From NCBI RefSeq assembly GCF_014873495.1, contig NZ_JADBGF010000001.1, positions 8,060,001-8,124,000 of the forward strand: DNA of 64,000 nucleotides. The letters are read 5' to 3'. Under the pieces are notes generated by a model that saw only the letters and a program-made list of their open reading frames with translations, did no database searches and had not been told where the DNA came from. The position numbers and the translations under genes are program-made. Positions 1 to 11,672 of this stretch are shown in pieces; position 1 is the stretch's first letter, and every line of letters starts with the position of its first letter. The DNA comes from Streptomyces stelliscabiei (GTDB lineage: Bacteria > Actinomycetota > Actinomycetes > Streptomycetales > Streptomycetaceae).

Positions 1-2226
1 CAGCGTCAGCCGGGTGTCCCGCCAGCCCCCGGCCTCCGCCAGCCGCAGCGACAGCCGTGTCACCGCCGTGACCACCTCCCCGGACCGGGCGAAGGCCACA
101 CAGTGCCCGGCCCCGGGCCCGTCCGCCGACAGCGGTACGTACGTCGCCGCGTCCCCGAACACCTCCGGCCGCCGCGCGCGCAGCCGCAGCGCGGCCGAGG
201 TGAGCCGGAACTTCTCGGACGCGTCGGGGCCCGCGTCGCGCGGCGCGAAGGGCCGGCGGTTGTCCGGGTCCACCAGCGCCCGGTACTCGTCCTCCGTCCC
301 CTGGTAGAGGTCCGGCACTCCGGGCATGGTCAGCTGCACCAGGGCCGCGCCGAGGCGGTTGGCCCGCACGTACGGCTCCAGCTCCTCCCGCAGCGCGGCG
401 ACCCGGGTGTCCACGGCGGGGCCCCGCGCGACGAACTCCGCCACCGCCCCTTCGTACGCCGGGTTCTGCTCGGTCCAAGAGGTGTGCAGACCGGCCTCCC
501 GCACATGCTTCAGCAGGGCGTCCCGCAGCCGGTCGCCGTCCGCGGGCCCGAGCCCGAACGCCGTCTGCCAGGCCGCCCACGCCAGCTGCGGATCCGGCAC
601 ACCGGCCCCGGCGCCGGCCCCCGTCACCTCCGCCAGGACGTCGCCCCACCGCTGCGGGCACTCCGCGAGCACCGCGATCGCCGCCCGCACATCCGCGCTG
701 CGCTTGGTGTCGTGCGTCGACAGCACGGTCCCCGTCGCCGGCCAGTCGCGCTGCACCCGGGCGCAGTAGGCGTGGAAGTCCTCGGCCGACACGGCCGGGC
801 TGCCCGGATCGCCCCCCACCTCGTTCGCCGAGAGCAGCGGCACATAACGGTAGAAAGCCGTGTCCTCCACCGACTTGGCCCGCAGCGCCGAGGAGGTCTG
901 CGCGAACCGGGCCCGGAACTCCGCGTGCTCCGGCCCGTCACCGGCCCGGCCCAGCACCAGATCCCGTACGGCGTCCACCGACCGGGCCTCCTCGGGCACC
1001 ACGAACAGCGCGCGCGCCTCGGCCGCGGCCTCCTCGGTGACGACGAGGGAGGCGTCCTCGGAGGTGTACGGCCGGTACACCTCCATCCGCGCGAGCAGCT
1101 CGCACAGCGCGGTGCGCAGCGCCCACGGCGCCTGGTCGCGCAGGGCGAGCAGCGGGGAGCGCTCGCACAGGCGGTGCGCCACCCGGGTGAGCCGTTCCAC
1201 CTCGGCGACCAGTTCGTGCGTGAGCACCCGGTACGCGGCCCGCCGCACGGTCGACTCCCAGTCGCCGCCCCGGTCGGTCTGCGCGGCCGTGAACCGCAGG
1301 TAACGGTCCACCAGTTCATCGGCCCCCGCCGGATCCGTGAACAGCCCGTCGACGTGCCGCAGCGCGTCGTAGCCGGTGGTCCCCGCGACCGGCCAGGCCG
1401 CCGGCAGCGGCTCCCCGTCCGCCAGGATCTTCTCGACGACGGTCCACCGCCCGCCGGTCGCCCCGTGCAGCCGCCGCAGATAGGCGTCCGGATCGGCGAG
1501 CCCGTCGGGATGGTCGACCCGCAGCCCGTCGACGACGCCCTCCTCCAGCAGCCGCAGGATCTTCGCGTGGGTCGCGTCGAACACGTCCGGCTCCTCGACC
1601 CGCACCCCGATCAGCTCCGAGATGCTGAAGAAGCGCCGGTAGTTCAGCTCCGTCCGGGCCAGCCGCCACCACACCGGCCGGTACCACTGCGCGTCCAGCA
1701 GCTGCGGCAGCGGCAGCTTCTCGGTGCCCTCCCGCAGCGGGAACGCGTGGTCGTAGTAGCGCAGCTCCCGCCCGTCGACCACGAACTGGTCGATCTCCGC
1801 GCCCAGCGGCCCCCCGAGCACCGGCAGCAGCACCCGGCCGCCCTGTGCCTCCCAGTCGATGTCGAACCACCGCGCGTACGCCGACTCCGGCCCCTCCCGC
1901 AGCACCTCCCACAGCGCCCGGTTGTGCCGAGGGGCCATGGCCATGTGGTTCGGCACGATGTCCACGACGAGGCCGAGTCCGTGCTCCCGCGCGGTGCGGG
2001 CCAGCGCCCGCAGTCCCTCCTCGCCCCCGAGTTCCTCCCGCACCCGCCCGTGGTCGACCACGTCGTAGCCGTGCGCGGACCCGGGGACGGCCTCCAGCAC
2101 GGGGGAGAGGTGCAGATGGGAGACGCCGAGGGAGGCGATGTACGGGACGGCGGCCGCGGCGGCGGCGAAGGGGAAGCCGGGCTGGAGCTGGATGCGGTAG
2201 GTGGCGGCAGGCACGACAGAGGTCAT
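1..2226 (-). CDS. treY: Maltooligosyltrehalose synthase (C-terminus cut by window edge)
   Basis: GH13 enzyme (EC 5.4.99.15) that isomerises the terminal alpha-1,4 bond of a maltooligosaccharide to the alpha,alpha-1,1 bond of trehalose; cytoplasmic, first step of the TreY/TreZ route from glycogen. The 742 visible codons cover most of a family that is usually near 780-800 residues. Signature pieces are VVDIVPNHMA (about residues 87-96), GLRVDHPDGL with the catalytic Asp near 238, VVEKIL with the acid Glu near 265, and LSTHDTKRS. The ATG at 2226 follows a plausible GTAGGAC ribosome site. It lies 105 bp downstream of glgX in the same direction, and treZ would be expected beyond the left edge (inference). 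Confidence 0.93.
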   Translation of the reverse strand, partial: MTSVVPAATYRIQLQPGFPFAAAAAAVPYIASLGVSHLHLSPVLEAVPGSAHGYDVVDHGRVREELGGEEGLRALARTAREHGLGLVVDIVPNHMAMAPRHNRALWEVLREGPESAYARWFDIDWEAQGGRVLLPVLGGPLGAEIDQFVVDGRELRYYDHAFPLREGTEKLPLPQLLDAQWYRPVWWRLARTELNYRRFFSISELIGVRVEEPDVFDATHAKILRLLEEGVVDGLRVDHPDGLADPDAYLRRLHGATGGRWTVVEKILADGEPLPAAWPVAGTTGYDALRHVDGLFTDPAGADELVDRYLRFTAAQTDRGGDWESTVRRAAYRVLTHELVAEVERLTRVAHRLCERSPLLALRDQAPWALRTALCELLARMEVYRPYTSEDASLVVTEEAAAEARALFVVPEEARSVDAVRDLVLGRAGDGPEHAEFRARFAQTSSALRAKSVEDTAFYRYVPLLSANEVGGDPGSPAVSAEDFHAYCARVQRDWPATGTVLSTHDTKRSADVRAAIAVLAECPQRWGDVLAEVTGAGAGAGVPDPQLAWAAWQTAFGLGPADGDRLRDALLKHVREAGLHTSWTEQNPAYEGAVAEFVARGPAVDTRVAALREELEPYVRANRLGAALVQLTMPGVPDLYQGTEDEYRALVDPDNRRPFAPRDAGPDASEKFRLTSAALRLRARRPEVFGDAATYVPLSADGPGAGHCVAFARSGEVVTAVTRLSLRLAEAGGWRDTRLTL

Positions 2227-2331
2227 GCAGTCCTACGTACCCGCCCCACGACATTTGGAGCACCGTGACACGCGACGACACGTATCGCTTCCGGCGACGC
2301 GGGGGTCCTCGCGCATCACGGGGCACTCCAC

Positions 2332-4473
<2,142 letters not shown>

Positions 4474-4800
4474 GGATACGACTCTTCCAGTTGTCGCGCG
4501 CCGCTGGGGGCGACTCCGAGGGGAGTCTCCCCCAAACTGATGGAACCTCCTAGGACATACGTCCCTCCTGCCCAGTGCGGGGCACTTCGTGACGCTCCGG
4601 AGGCCGCCAGTGTCGGGTCCTCGCCGCCGACCGCCTATGAATCAGCTCACTCCCGGCCCGGCAACGGGGCGGAACAGGGCCGTCACGTCCGGTAGTTGGG
4701 AAACGACCTGCCCATCCGGCTGTATCGTCATCCGCTACCGGAGTACCCTCCTTGATCGTTGAGTAGGGGTCGGCTCAGGGGAGCGGAAGGCGGTACGCGG
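4474..4800. other. Divergent intergenic region glgX / HEPN gene
   Basis: About 327 bases between two divergent starts, which must hold both promoters. I see no repeat, RNA gene or convincing small ORF. The sequence TGTATCGTCATCC near 4721-4733 could carry a -10 for the rightward gene, but the assignment is weak. Confidence 0.4.
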
Positions 4801-6048
4801 GTGGGCTCGGGAGGGCTGGAGCTGCCTCCTGGTGACACGGGCGACACGGGTCACGAGGGGAACTCCACGGATGTCCCGCCCGGCGCGGTGTCCCTGGCAC
4901 GGCCGATGGAGACGGGATCCATCGGCCCGGAACTGGACTGGAACGCCGACGCCTGGCTCGAAGTGCGCACCCGCGCCCAGCGGGCCGGTCGCGCCTACAT
5001 CTGGCTGAACCTCGTCGAACAGCGGCTGCGCGCCGTGGTGGCCGCCGTGCTGCGACCCGTCTACGAGCCCGTCCACGGCGACGACTGGGTGGTCGCCGCC
5101 GCCGGACCCGCCGGTCAGGAGTGGGTGCAGCGTGCCGTCGCCGTACGCGAGGTCAGCCGCCGCAAGGGCTATCTGCTCGACCCCGCCGACGACAACACCC
5201 TGAGCTTCCTCACCCTGCCCCAGCTGCGCGAGCTGATGGTGCAGCACTGGCCCTGCTTCGAGCCCTACATCGACGAGCGGCGCGACGTGGAACTGGCCCT
5301 GGACGAGCTGGAGGTCACCCGGAACGTCGTCTCCCGCAACCGGGCCCTGTCCGAGGCCGTCCTCGCCCAGGCCGAGCGTGCCTCGGCGAAGCTGCTGGAG
5401 ATCCTGGGCGCGGGCAGCGACGTGCCCTCCGCGCGCCGGCTGCCCGTCGACGCGGTCGAGGAGCTGGTCGGCGACCGGTACGCGGACGTGGTCGGCGTCC
5501 ACCCCGACCGGGTGCGGCTGCTGCGGCAGTTCCCCGCCGAGGACCTCTTCGGCGGCGCCCGCCGCCTCGACGCCATCGGCATAGGCCTGAACCTGCTCGT
5601 GCAGAACTTCTCCGGGCGGCGGCTCGTGCGGCTCGCCGAATCGGGCTGCCGGGCGCGGCTGCTCTTCCTCAACCCGGCGTCCAGCGCGGTCAAGCGACGC
5701 GAGCGTGAACTGGGCATAAAGAGGGGTGAGTTGAGCCGGGCGGTGGAGATGAACATCCTCCATATGCGCCGGGTCCGCTCGCGGCTGCGGGACCCCGACG
5801 CCTTCGAGATCCAGGTCTTCGACGAGACGCCCCGCTTCACCGCCTACCTCGTGGACGGCGACGGCTCGGACGGGGTCGCGGTCGTCCAGACGTATCTGCG
5901 CCGCACCCGGGGCATGGAGGCGCCGGTCCTCGTGCTGCGCGGCGGCCGCCGGGTCCTCAAAGCCGGCGACAGCGGCGAAGTCGGGCTTTTGGACACCTAC
6001 CGGGAGGAGTTCGAAGTGGCGTGGGCGGACTCGCGACCGGTGTCGTGA
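4801..6048 (+). CDS. SAV2148-type HEPN domain protein
   Basis: A 415-residue protein conserved in Streptomyces under the name SAV2148 family HEPN domain-containing protein; the function is unknown. The sequence is soluble and helical, with no signal peptide or transmembrane segment. Stretches such as LDWNADAWLEVRTRAQRAGRAY and RRDVELALDELEVTRNVVSRN are very typical of this family; RxxxxH-type RNase residues were not clearly identifiable, so nuclease activity is not claimed. GTG at 4801 was chosen over the in-frame TTG at 4759 because homologues I recall begin near MGSGGLELPPGD. The gene stands alone, divergent from glgX. Confidence 0.8.
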   Translation: MGSGGLELPPGDTGDTGHEGNSTDVPPGAVSLARPMETGSIGPELDWNADAWLEVRTRAQRAGRAYIWLNLVEQRLRAVVAAVLRPVYEPVHGDDWVVAAAGPAGQEWVQRAVAVREVSRRKGYLLDPADDNTLSFLTLPQLRELMVQHWPCFEPYIDERRDVELALDELEVTRNVVSRNRALSEAVLAQAERASAKLLEILGAGSDVPSARRLPVDAVEELVGDRYADVVGVHPDRVRLLRQFPAEDLFGGARRLDAIGIGLNLLVQNFSGRRLVRLAESGCRARLLFLNPASSAVKRRERELGIKRGELSRAVEMNILHMRRVRSRLRDPDAFEIQVFDETPRFTAYLVDGDGSDGVAVVQTYLRRTRGMEAPVLVLRGGRRVLKAGDSGEVGLLDTYREEFEVAWADSRPVS

Positions 6049-6174
6049 GCCGGGCGTGACACGGGCCGTGACGCGGTGGCCCGGCGTCAGGCGGAACGCG
6101 GTCCTCGGATTGTCAGTGGCCCATGCGATGGTGGTGGTCACTGGGGGAAAGCATCACCAAGAAGGGGGGCCAGC

Positions 6175-6894
6175 ATGGGTTGGCACCGGCAGCTGCTGAT
6201 CGGCTTCGACCTGGAGACCACCGGGACGGACCCGCGCGAGGCGCGTATCGTCACGGGCGCGGTGATCGAGGTCAGGGACGGGGAGCCGGTCGGACACCGG
6301 GAATGGCTGGCCGATCCGGGCATGGAGATCCCGGAGGAGGCGGTGGCGGTGCACGGCATCACCAACGCCCGCGCGGTCGCCGAGGGCAGACCCGCCGACC
6401 AGGTCGCCGACGCCATCGCCGACGTCCTCGTCTCCTACTGGAAGACGGGCGTCCCGGTCGTGGCCTACAACGCGGCCTTCGACCTGAGCCTGCTCTCCGC
6501 CGAGCTGCGCCGGTACGCCCTGCCGTCCCTGCGCGACCGGCTCGGCACCGACCCGGCGCCGGTCATCGACCCGTACACGATCGACCGTTCCGTCGACCGC
6601 TACCGCCGCGGCAAGCGCAACCTCGAAGCGGTCTGCGGGGAGTACGGCGTCGCGCTCGACAGCGCGCACGACGCCACCGCCGACGCCCTGGCCGCCGCCC
6701 GGCTCGCCCGCGCGATAGCCCAGCGCCACCCGAAGGTCGCCGCCCTCGGCCCGGCCGAGCTGCACCGCCGCCAGATCGAGTGGTACGCCGAGTGGGCCGC
6801 CGACTTCCAGACCTTTCTGCGCCGCAAGGGCAACCCGGAGGCGGTCGTGGACGCGACCTGGCCGCTGCGCGAGTCGGCCGAGGAGACGGTATGA
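6175..6894 (+). CDS. DEDDh 3'-5' exonuclease (DNA Pol III epsilon-like)
   Basis: A 239-residue exonuclease-family protein. Exo I is GFDLETTGT with Asp12 and Glu14, Exo II is VVAYNAAFDLSLL, and Exo III is AHDATADALAA with the His and Asp of DEDDh. Such stand-alone proteins act in DNA or RNA trimming and are not necessarily part of the replicase. The ATG at 6175 has a strong AAGGGGGGC site eight bases upstream, so the longer in-frame extension is rejected. The stop overlaps the start of the next gene in an ATGA, so the two are translationally coupled. Confidence 0.9.
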   Translation: MGWHRQLLIGFDLETTGTDPREARIVTGAVIEVRDGEPVGHREWLADPGMEIPEEAVAVHGITNARAVAEGRPADQVADAIADVLVSYWKTGVPVVAYNAAFDLSLLSAELRRYALPSLRDRLGTDPAPVIDPYTIDRSVDRYRRGKRNLEAVCGEYGVALDSAHDATADALAAARLARAIAQRHPKVAALGPAELHRRQIEWYAEWAADFQTFLRRKGNPEAVVDATWPLRESAEETV

Positions 6895-7376
6895 CGGCCG
6901 CCGTGATCTCCCTGCGCGAAGTCCGGGACGGCGACCTGCCGTTGTACTGGGAGTTCTCCTCCGATCCGGAGGCCCGGCGGATCGCCGCCTTCACGGGGGC
7001 GTACCACTACGACCGCACGCTCTTCGACGCCCACTGGGCGAAGGTCCGTGCCGACCCCGACGTCCTGGCCCGCACGGTGCTCGCCGACGGCGAGGTCGTC
7101 GGCACCGCCGCGGTCTTCGGGCCGCCGGACGAACGCGAGGTCACGTACTGGATCGACCGCGCCCACTGGGGCCGGGGCCTCGCCACGGCCGCGCTCGGCG
7201 CCCTGATCGACCTGGTCCCCACCCGGCCCCTGTACGCCCACGCGGCCGCCGACAACACCGGCTCGATCCGCGTGCTGGAGAAGTGCGGCTTCGTCGTCAC
7301 CGGCCACGACCGGGGCTTCGCCCGGGCCCGTGACGCCGAGATCGACGAGGTGGCGCTCATCCTCCGGGCCGTCTGA
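6891..7376 (+). CDS. GNAT family N-acetyltransferase
   Basis: A 161-residue GCN5-related acetyltransferase. The acetyl-CoA loop is visible in HWGRGLATAALGALIDL, followed by the typical N-x-x-S-I-x-V-L-E-K-C-G-F segment (NTGSIRVLEKCGF) that closes RimJ/RimL-like domains. Substrate cannot be deduced. It overlaps the exonuclease by four bases, and the coupling may be only transcriptional convenience. Confidence 0.88.
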   Translation: MTAAVISLREVRDGDLPLYWEFSSDPEARRIAAFTGAYHYDRTLFDAHWAKVRADPDVLARTVLADGEVVGTAAVFGPPDEREVTYWIDRAHWGRGLATAALGALIDLVPTRPLYAHAAADNTGSIRVLEKCGFVVTGHDRGFARARDAEIDEVALILRAV

Positions 7377-7387
7377 CCGGGGGCCGC

Positions 7388-8251
7388 TCAGAACGGATAC
7401 CAGCGGACCGTCTCGTCCCCCTCGCGCAGCGAGGCGACACGGCGTGCGAACTCGGCCGCCGCCGCCGGGTTGCTCGGCGCGTGCTGCGCCACCCAGGCGC
7501 AGCTCGCCGTCTCGCGGGCGCCGCGCAGCACCGAGCAGCCGTCCCACTCCCGCACGTCCCAGCCGTAGGTGGCCGTGAAGGTCTCGTAGTCCCGCGCCGG
7601 CAGCCCGTAGCGGTCGTGGGAGAGGGCCATGACGACGAGGTCGTGCTCGCGCAGGTCGCCGGAGAAGGTCTCCAGGTCGACGAGAACGGGGCCGTCCGGG
7701 CCGACGTGCACATTGCGGGGGAGGGCGTCGCCGTGGATCGGGCCCGGGGACAGCCGCGGGGTGAGGGCGGCCGCGGCCGCCGCGAAGCCGTCGCGCCGCT
7801 CGCGGAGGTAGGCCGCGTCCGCCGGGTCGATCGCGTCGCCGGCCAGGCGCAGCCAGCGCTCCACGCCGCCCAGCAGTTCACGGCGGGGAAGCGCGAACGG
7901 CGGGGCCGGCAGGGCGTGCACCAGCCGTAGGAGTTCGGCCACATCGCGGGGACCTGCCGGGCGTACGGCGTCGGGCAGGCGGTGCCACACGGTCACCGGG
8001 TGCCCCTCGACGAGCAGGGCCTCCGGCTCGGCGGCCCGCACGGCCGGGAGGCCCGCCTCGGCGAGCCAGGCCGCGATGCCCAGTTCGCGGCGGGCCCGAT
8101 CCAGGAGTTCGGCGTCGCGGCCCACCCTGACCACCAGGTCACCGGCGGCGAACACCGCGTTCTCGCCCAGTGCGAGCAGCCGCGCGTCCCCGGCCGCACC
8201 GGGCAGCACACCGGCCGCGTCCAGTACGTCCCGCGCCCGAACCTCGTCCAT
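7388..8251 (-). CDS. Aminoglycoside phosphotransferase (APH) family protein
   Basis: A 287-residue kinase-like protein. The catalytic loop reads PIHGDALPRNVHV (H-G-D-x-x-x-x-N), followed by VLVDLETFS in place of the usual D-x-D metal motif; the first Asp is present and the second position is Glu, as in many unassigned APH members. An N-lobe with ARLLALGENAVFAAGDLVVRVGR precedes it. The family phosphorylates antibiotics, choline or other small alcohols, and no substrate is indicated here. The gene is convergent with the GNAT gene (11 bp apart) and divergent from the sugar ABC operon. Confidence 0.82.
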   Translation of the reverse strand: MDEVRARDVLDAAGVLPGAAGDARLLALGENAVFAAGDLVVRVGRDAELLDRARRELGIAAWLAEAGLPAVRAAEPEALLVEGHPVTVWHRLPDAVRPAGPRDVAELLRLVHALPAPPFALPRRELLGGVERWLRLAGDAIDPADAAYLRERRDGFAAAAAALTPRLSPGPIHGDALPRNVHVGPDGPVLVDLETFSGDLREHDLVVMALSHDRYGLPARDYETFTATYGWDVREWDGCSVLRGARETASCAWVAQHAPSNPAAAAEFARRVASLREGDETVRWYPF

Positions 8252-8384
8252 CCGTCGCCTCCGTGTCCGTACGGCCGACGCTCCCCTCGGGGCGTCGGGT
8301 TCACGCCAATCGGGGCCAGTCTCGCATTCGCACAGGTCGGAGCCTGTGCGCGCTGCCTTGACGCCCTGTCATGCCCTCAGGACC

Positions 8385-9341
8385 ATGACGGACATGACCT
8401 TGGCGACCGCGAAGCCGAAACGCACGCGACCGGCCAAGCGGCGCATCCCGGCGGACGGCCGGGAGCGGCGCCCGATCGACCACGGCGCCTGGTTCCTGGT
8501 GCTGCCCGCGCTGATCCCCATCCTGGTGCTGAGCGTCGGACCGCTGCTCTACGGGATCGCGCTGGCGTTCACCGACGCCCAGTCCGGGCGGACCGAGCCC
8601 ACCCGCTGGATCGGCACCCTCAACTTCCAGGACCTGCTGCACGACACCCTCTTCTGGGAGTCGTTCCGCATCGGCCTGCTGTGGGCGTTCGGTGTCACCG
8701 TGCCGCAGTTCCTGCTGGCCCTCGGTCTCGCCCTGCTCCTGAACCAGCCCCTGCGGCTGCGCTGGCCGGCACGGGCGCTCGCGATCATCCCCTGGGCCAT
8801 GCCCGAGGTGGTCGTCGGCATCATGTGGCGGCTCGTCTACAACCCCGACGCGGGCATCCTCAACGAGACCCTCCGCGACCTGGGCCTCGGCGACGGCCGC
8901 GACTGGCTGAGCGGACTGGCCACCGCCCTCCCCGCCGTCATGGTGGTCGGCGTCTGGGCGGGCCTGCCCCAGACCACCGTCGCCCTGCTCGCCGGGCTGC
9001 AGAACACCCCGCGCGAACTGCACGAGGCCGCCGCGATGGACGGCGCCGGCGCCTGGCGCCGCTTCCGCACGGTCACCTGGCCCGCCCTCAGACCCGTCGC
9101 CCTCGCGATCTCGGCGCTCAACCTGATCTGGAACTTCAACTCTTTCGCCCTGGTCTACGTCCTGACCAACGGCGGCCCCGGCGGCCGTACCCGCCTGCCG
9201 ATGCTCTTCGCGTACGAGGAGGCGTTCCGCTACGGGCAGTTCGGGTACGCGGCGGCGATGGGATGCGTGATGGTCGCGGTGATCTCGATCGTCCTCGCCT
9301 TCCGTCTGGCCGGCCGGCTGAGGCGGGGTGGTGAGGAGTGA
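8385..9341 (+). CDS. Sugar ABC transporter permease, MalF/UgpA-like
   Basis: A 318-residue inner-membrane permease of the carbohydrate-uptake-1 family. About six transmembrane helices are visible, beginning at WFLVLPALIPILVLSVGPLL. The cytoplasmic EAA loop is EAAAMDGAGAWRRFRTVTWP, the coupling site for the ATPase. The start at 8385 removes an N-terminal extension that reads like out-of-frame DNA. The stop overlaps the GTG of the next permease. No ATPase gene is nearby, which fits the known Streptomyces habit of sharing the MsiK ATPase among sugar importers (inference). Confidence 0.92.
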   Translation: MTDMTLATAKPKRTRPAKRRIPADGRERRPIDHGAWFLVLPALIPILVLSVGPLLYGIALAFTDAQSGRTEPTRWIGTLNFQDLLHDTLFWESFRIGLLWAFGVTVPQFLLALGLALLLNQPLRLRWPARALAIIPWAMPEVVVGIMWRLVYNPDAGILNETLRDLGLGDGRDWLSGLATALPAVMVVGVWAGLPQTTVALLAGLQNTPRELHEAAAMDGAGAWRRFRTVTWPALRPVALAISALNLIWNFNSFALVYVLTNGGPGGRTRLPMLFAYEEAFRYGQFGYAAAMGCVMVAVISIVLAFRLAGRLRRGGEE

Positions 9342-10171
9342 GGACCAGCAGGACCGCGCGCACCGGCCAGTACCTGGCGCTTCTCGCGTATCTCGTCTTC
9401 CTCGCGTTCCCCTTCCTCTGGCTGGTCTCCACCGCCTTCAAACCGGCGCGCGAGCTGGGCAGTCTCCATCCGACCTGGGTACCCGGGAACCCGACCCTCG
9501 CCAACTTCCGCCGGGCCTTCGACGAGCAGCCGCTGCTGGAGGCCGCGCTGAACTCCCTTCTCGTGGCGCTCGGCGCGGCCGTCGTCGCCGTACTCGTCGC
9601 GACCCCGATGGCCTACGTCATGGCCCGGCACCGCACGACGCTCTCGCGCATGGCGACCGGGTGGGTGGTGGTCAGCCAGGCGTTCCCGTTCGTGCTGGTG
9701 ATCATCCCGCTGTTCCTGGTGCTGAAGAACCTGCGGCTGATCGACTCCGTGCCCGGGCTGGTCATGGTCTACGTGGTGTGGGCGCTGCCGTTCGCGCTGT
9801 GGATGCTCGTCGGCTACGTCCGGGCTGTGCCCGTCGAGCTGGAGGAGGCGGCCGCGGTGGACGGGGCCGGGAGGCTGCGGACGCTGGTGTCGGTGACGGC
9901 GCCGCTGCTGGCGCCGGGCATCGTGGCGACGGCGCTGTTCGCGTTCATCACCGCGTGGAACGAGTTCTTCTTCGCGCTGGTGCTGCTGAAGACCCCGGAG
10001 AAGCAGACCCTCCCGGTCGTCCTCACCCACTTCATCGGCGCGGAGGGCGTGGCCGACCTCGGACCCCTGGCCGCCGCGGCGTTCCTCGCGACGCTCCCCT
10101 CGCTGGTCGTCTTCGCGGTCATCCAGAAGCGGATCACGGGCGGCATGCTCGCCGGGGCGGTGAAGAGCTGA
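9338..10171 (+). CDS. Sugar ABC transporter permease, MalG-like
   Basis: The second permease of the importer, 277 residues, with about six membrane helices starting at YLALLAYLVFLAFPFLWLVS. Its EAA loop is EEAAAVDGAGRLRTLVSVTA, and the C-terminal segment ends KRITGGMLAGAVKS, a common MalG-type ending. GTG start overlaps the previous stop (GTGA), and its own TGA shares a base with the next ATG, so all three genes are tightly coupled. Confidence 0.92.
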   Translation: MRTSRTARTGQYLALLAYLVFLAFPFLWLVSTAFKPARELGSLHPTWVPGNPTLANFRRAFDEQPLLEAALNSLLVALGAAVVAVLVATPMAYVMARHRTTLSRMATGWVVVSQAFPFVLVIIPLFLVLKNLRLIDSVPGLVMVYVVWALPFALWMLVGYVRAVPVELEEAAAVDGAGRLRTLVSVTAPLLAPGIVATALFAFITAWNEFFFALVLLKTPEKQTLPVVLTHFIGAEGVADLGPLAAAAFLATLPSLVVFAVIQKRITGGMLAGAVKS

Positions 10172-11454
10172 TGCGCGCCCGATGGCCGGCCACGGCCCTG
10201 CTGCTGTGTCTCCTGGCCGGCGGCTGCACGGCCGGCGACGGTGACCGTGCCGACGGCCGGGTCACCCTCCGCTTCCAGTCCCTGGCCTGGCAGGAGGAGT
10301 CGGTCGCCGTCAACAAGGAGCTGGTGGAGGAGTGGAACGCCACCCACCCGGGCGTCGAGGTCGAGTACGTCCAGGGGAGTTGGGACAGCGTCCACGACCA
10401 GCTGCTCACCTCCTTCGAGGGCGGTGAGGCGCCGGACATCATCCACGACGCCTCCGACGACCTCGCGGACTTCGCGTACGGCGGCTACCTCGCCGACCTG
10501 CGCGAGCTGCTGCCCGAGCGGCTCAGGACGGACATCCCGGGGCGCAGTTGGGAGACGACGACGTTCGGGGACGGGATCTACGGCGTGCCGTTCCTCCAGG
10601 AACCGAGGGTGCTGATCGCCAACGCGACGTGGTTGCGGAAGTCGGGCGTGCGCATGCCGACCCCCGGGGACCCGTGGAGCTGGGAGGAGTTCCGCGAGGT
10701 CGTCGGGGAGCTGAGCGGCGACGGCCGGTACGGGGTCGCCTGGCCGCTGAAGGAGCCGGTGTCGGCCACCCTGAACCTCTCCCTGTCGGCGGGCGGGCAG
10801 CTGTTCCACCGGGACGCGGACGGCCGGGTCGAGGTCCGCTTCGAGGCGGCCGACGCCGTCGTCCCGAGGGCCGTGCGGGACCAGGTGAACACCGATGGGA
10901 GCGCGCCCCGCACCACGCTGGGCATGGGTGGCTCCGACACCCTGCCCGGTTTCTTCGGCGGCAGGTACGCGATGGTCCCGCTCGGCTTCTCGTACCGCCA
11001 GCAGATCGTGCAGCAGGCCCCCGAGGGCTTCGACTGGCAGGTGCTGCCCGCCCCGGCCGGCGCCGACGGCCTCACCCAGGGCGTCAGCCCGCAGACCCTC
11101 TCGGTCGCCGAGGACAGCCCGCACAAGAAGGCGGCCGCCGAGTTCATCGACTTCCTGCTGCGCCCGGAGAACATGGTTCGCCTCGCCCTCGGCGACTGGA
11201 TGCTTCCGACCGGCACCGAGGCCCTGAAGGACCCGGCGCTGCGCACGAGCGAGCACGACTGGGCCGTCGGCACGGCGCTGGCCGCCCACCTCCGCTCCGC
11301 CCCCGCCCAGTCCGTGCGCGGCTACCCGGAGTGGAAGGACAAGGTCGCCACCCCCGCGTACCAGGAGTACTACAGCGGGGCGATCGGCCTGGGTGAGCTG
11401 CGGAGACGTCTGGAGCGGGACGGCAACCTGGTCCTGGCCCGATACCAGCGCTAG
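10171..11454 (+). CDS. Sugar-binding lipoprotein of the ABC importer
   Basis: A 427-residue extracytoplasmic solute-binding protein of family 1. The N-terminus is a lipoprotein signal, LLLCLLAGGC, with the lipidated Cys near residue 20. Typical family segments follow: VNKELVEEWNATHPGVEVEY, APDIIHDASDDLADFA, and AAEFIDFLLRPENMVRLAL. It delivers a sugar to the two permeases encoded just upstream. Placement of the binding protein last is less common than first. No adjacent LacI or GntR regulator or glycosidase gives away the substrate. Confidence 0.92.
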   Translation: MRARWPATALLLCLLAGGCTAGDGDRADGRVTLRFQSLAWQEESVAVNKELVEEWNATHPGVEVEYVQGSWDSVHDQLLTSFEGGEAPDIIHDASDDLADFAYGGYLADLRELLPERLRTDIPGRSWETTTFGDGIYGVPFLQEPRVLIANATWLRKSGVRMPTPGDPWSWEEFREVVGELSGDGRYGVAWPLKEPVSATLNLSLSAGGQLFHRDADGRVEVRFEAADAVVPRAVRDQVNTDGSAPRTTLGMGGSDTLPGFFGGRYAMVPLGFSYRQQIVQQAPEGFDWQVLPAPAGADGLTQGVSPQTLSVAEDSPHKKAAAEFIDFLLRPENMVRLALGDWMLPTGTEALKDPALRTSEHDWAVGTALAAHLRSAPAQSVRGYPEWKDKVATPAYQEYYSGAIGLGELRRRLERDGNLVLARYQR

Positions 11455-11464
11455 TGGTGCCGAG

Positions 11465-11662
11465 GGGGTGCGTTGTCGGGTGCGGGTGCGGGTGCGTGGG
11501 GGCTGGTCGCGCAGTTCCCCGCGCCCCTGAAAAGCAGAGGCTGCGCCCCCTGCTTTTCGGCCCGCGGTCCCACCGCCCTTCAGGCCCGCAGGGCCTGATC
11601 CTTCAGGGGCGCGGGGAACTGCGTGAGAAGCCCCACCGGACCCGCACCCGACAGCGCACCCC
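11465..11662. repeat. MITE-like palindromic intergenic repeat
   Basis: About 198 bp whose two halves are inverted copies. A perfect 22-bp arm lies at 11510-11531 (CGCAGTTCCCCGCGCCCCTG and two more bases) and 11602-11623. Outer blocks also pair: GGGGCT at 11499-11504 with AGCCCC near 11629-11634, and a 21-bp block at 11467-11487 with 11640-11660 (one mismatch). The core sequence is one I recognise as a frequent Streptomyces intergenic motif. No ORF spans it convincingly. It could be a non-autonomous mobile element, a transcript-end structure, or both. Confidence 0.75.
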
Positions 11663-11672
11663 AAAAACCAGG

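Noticed and set aside
103..2268. 721-codon rightward ORF opposite treY
   Set aside because: Arg/Pro/Gly-rich antisense shadow of a clear treY frame; no ribosome site or family features.
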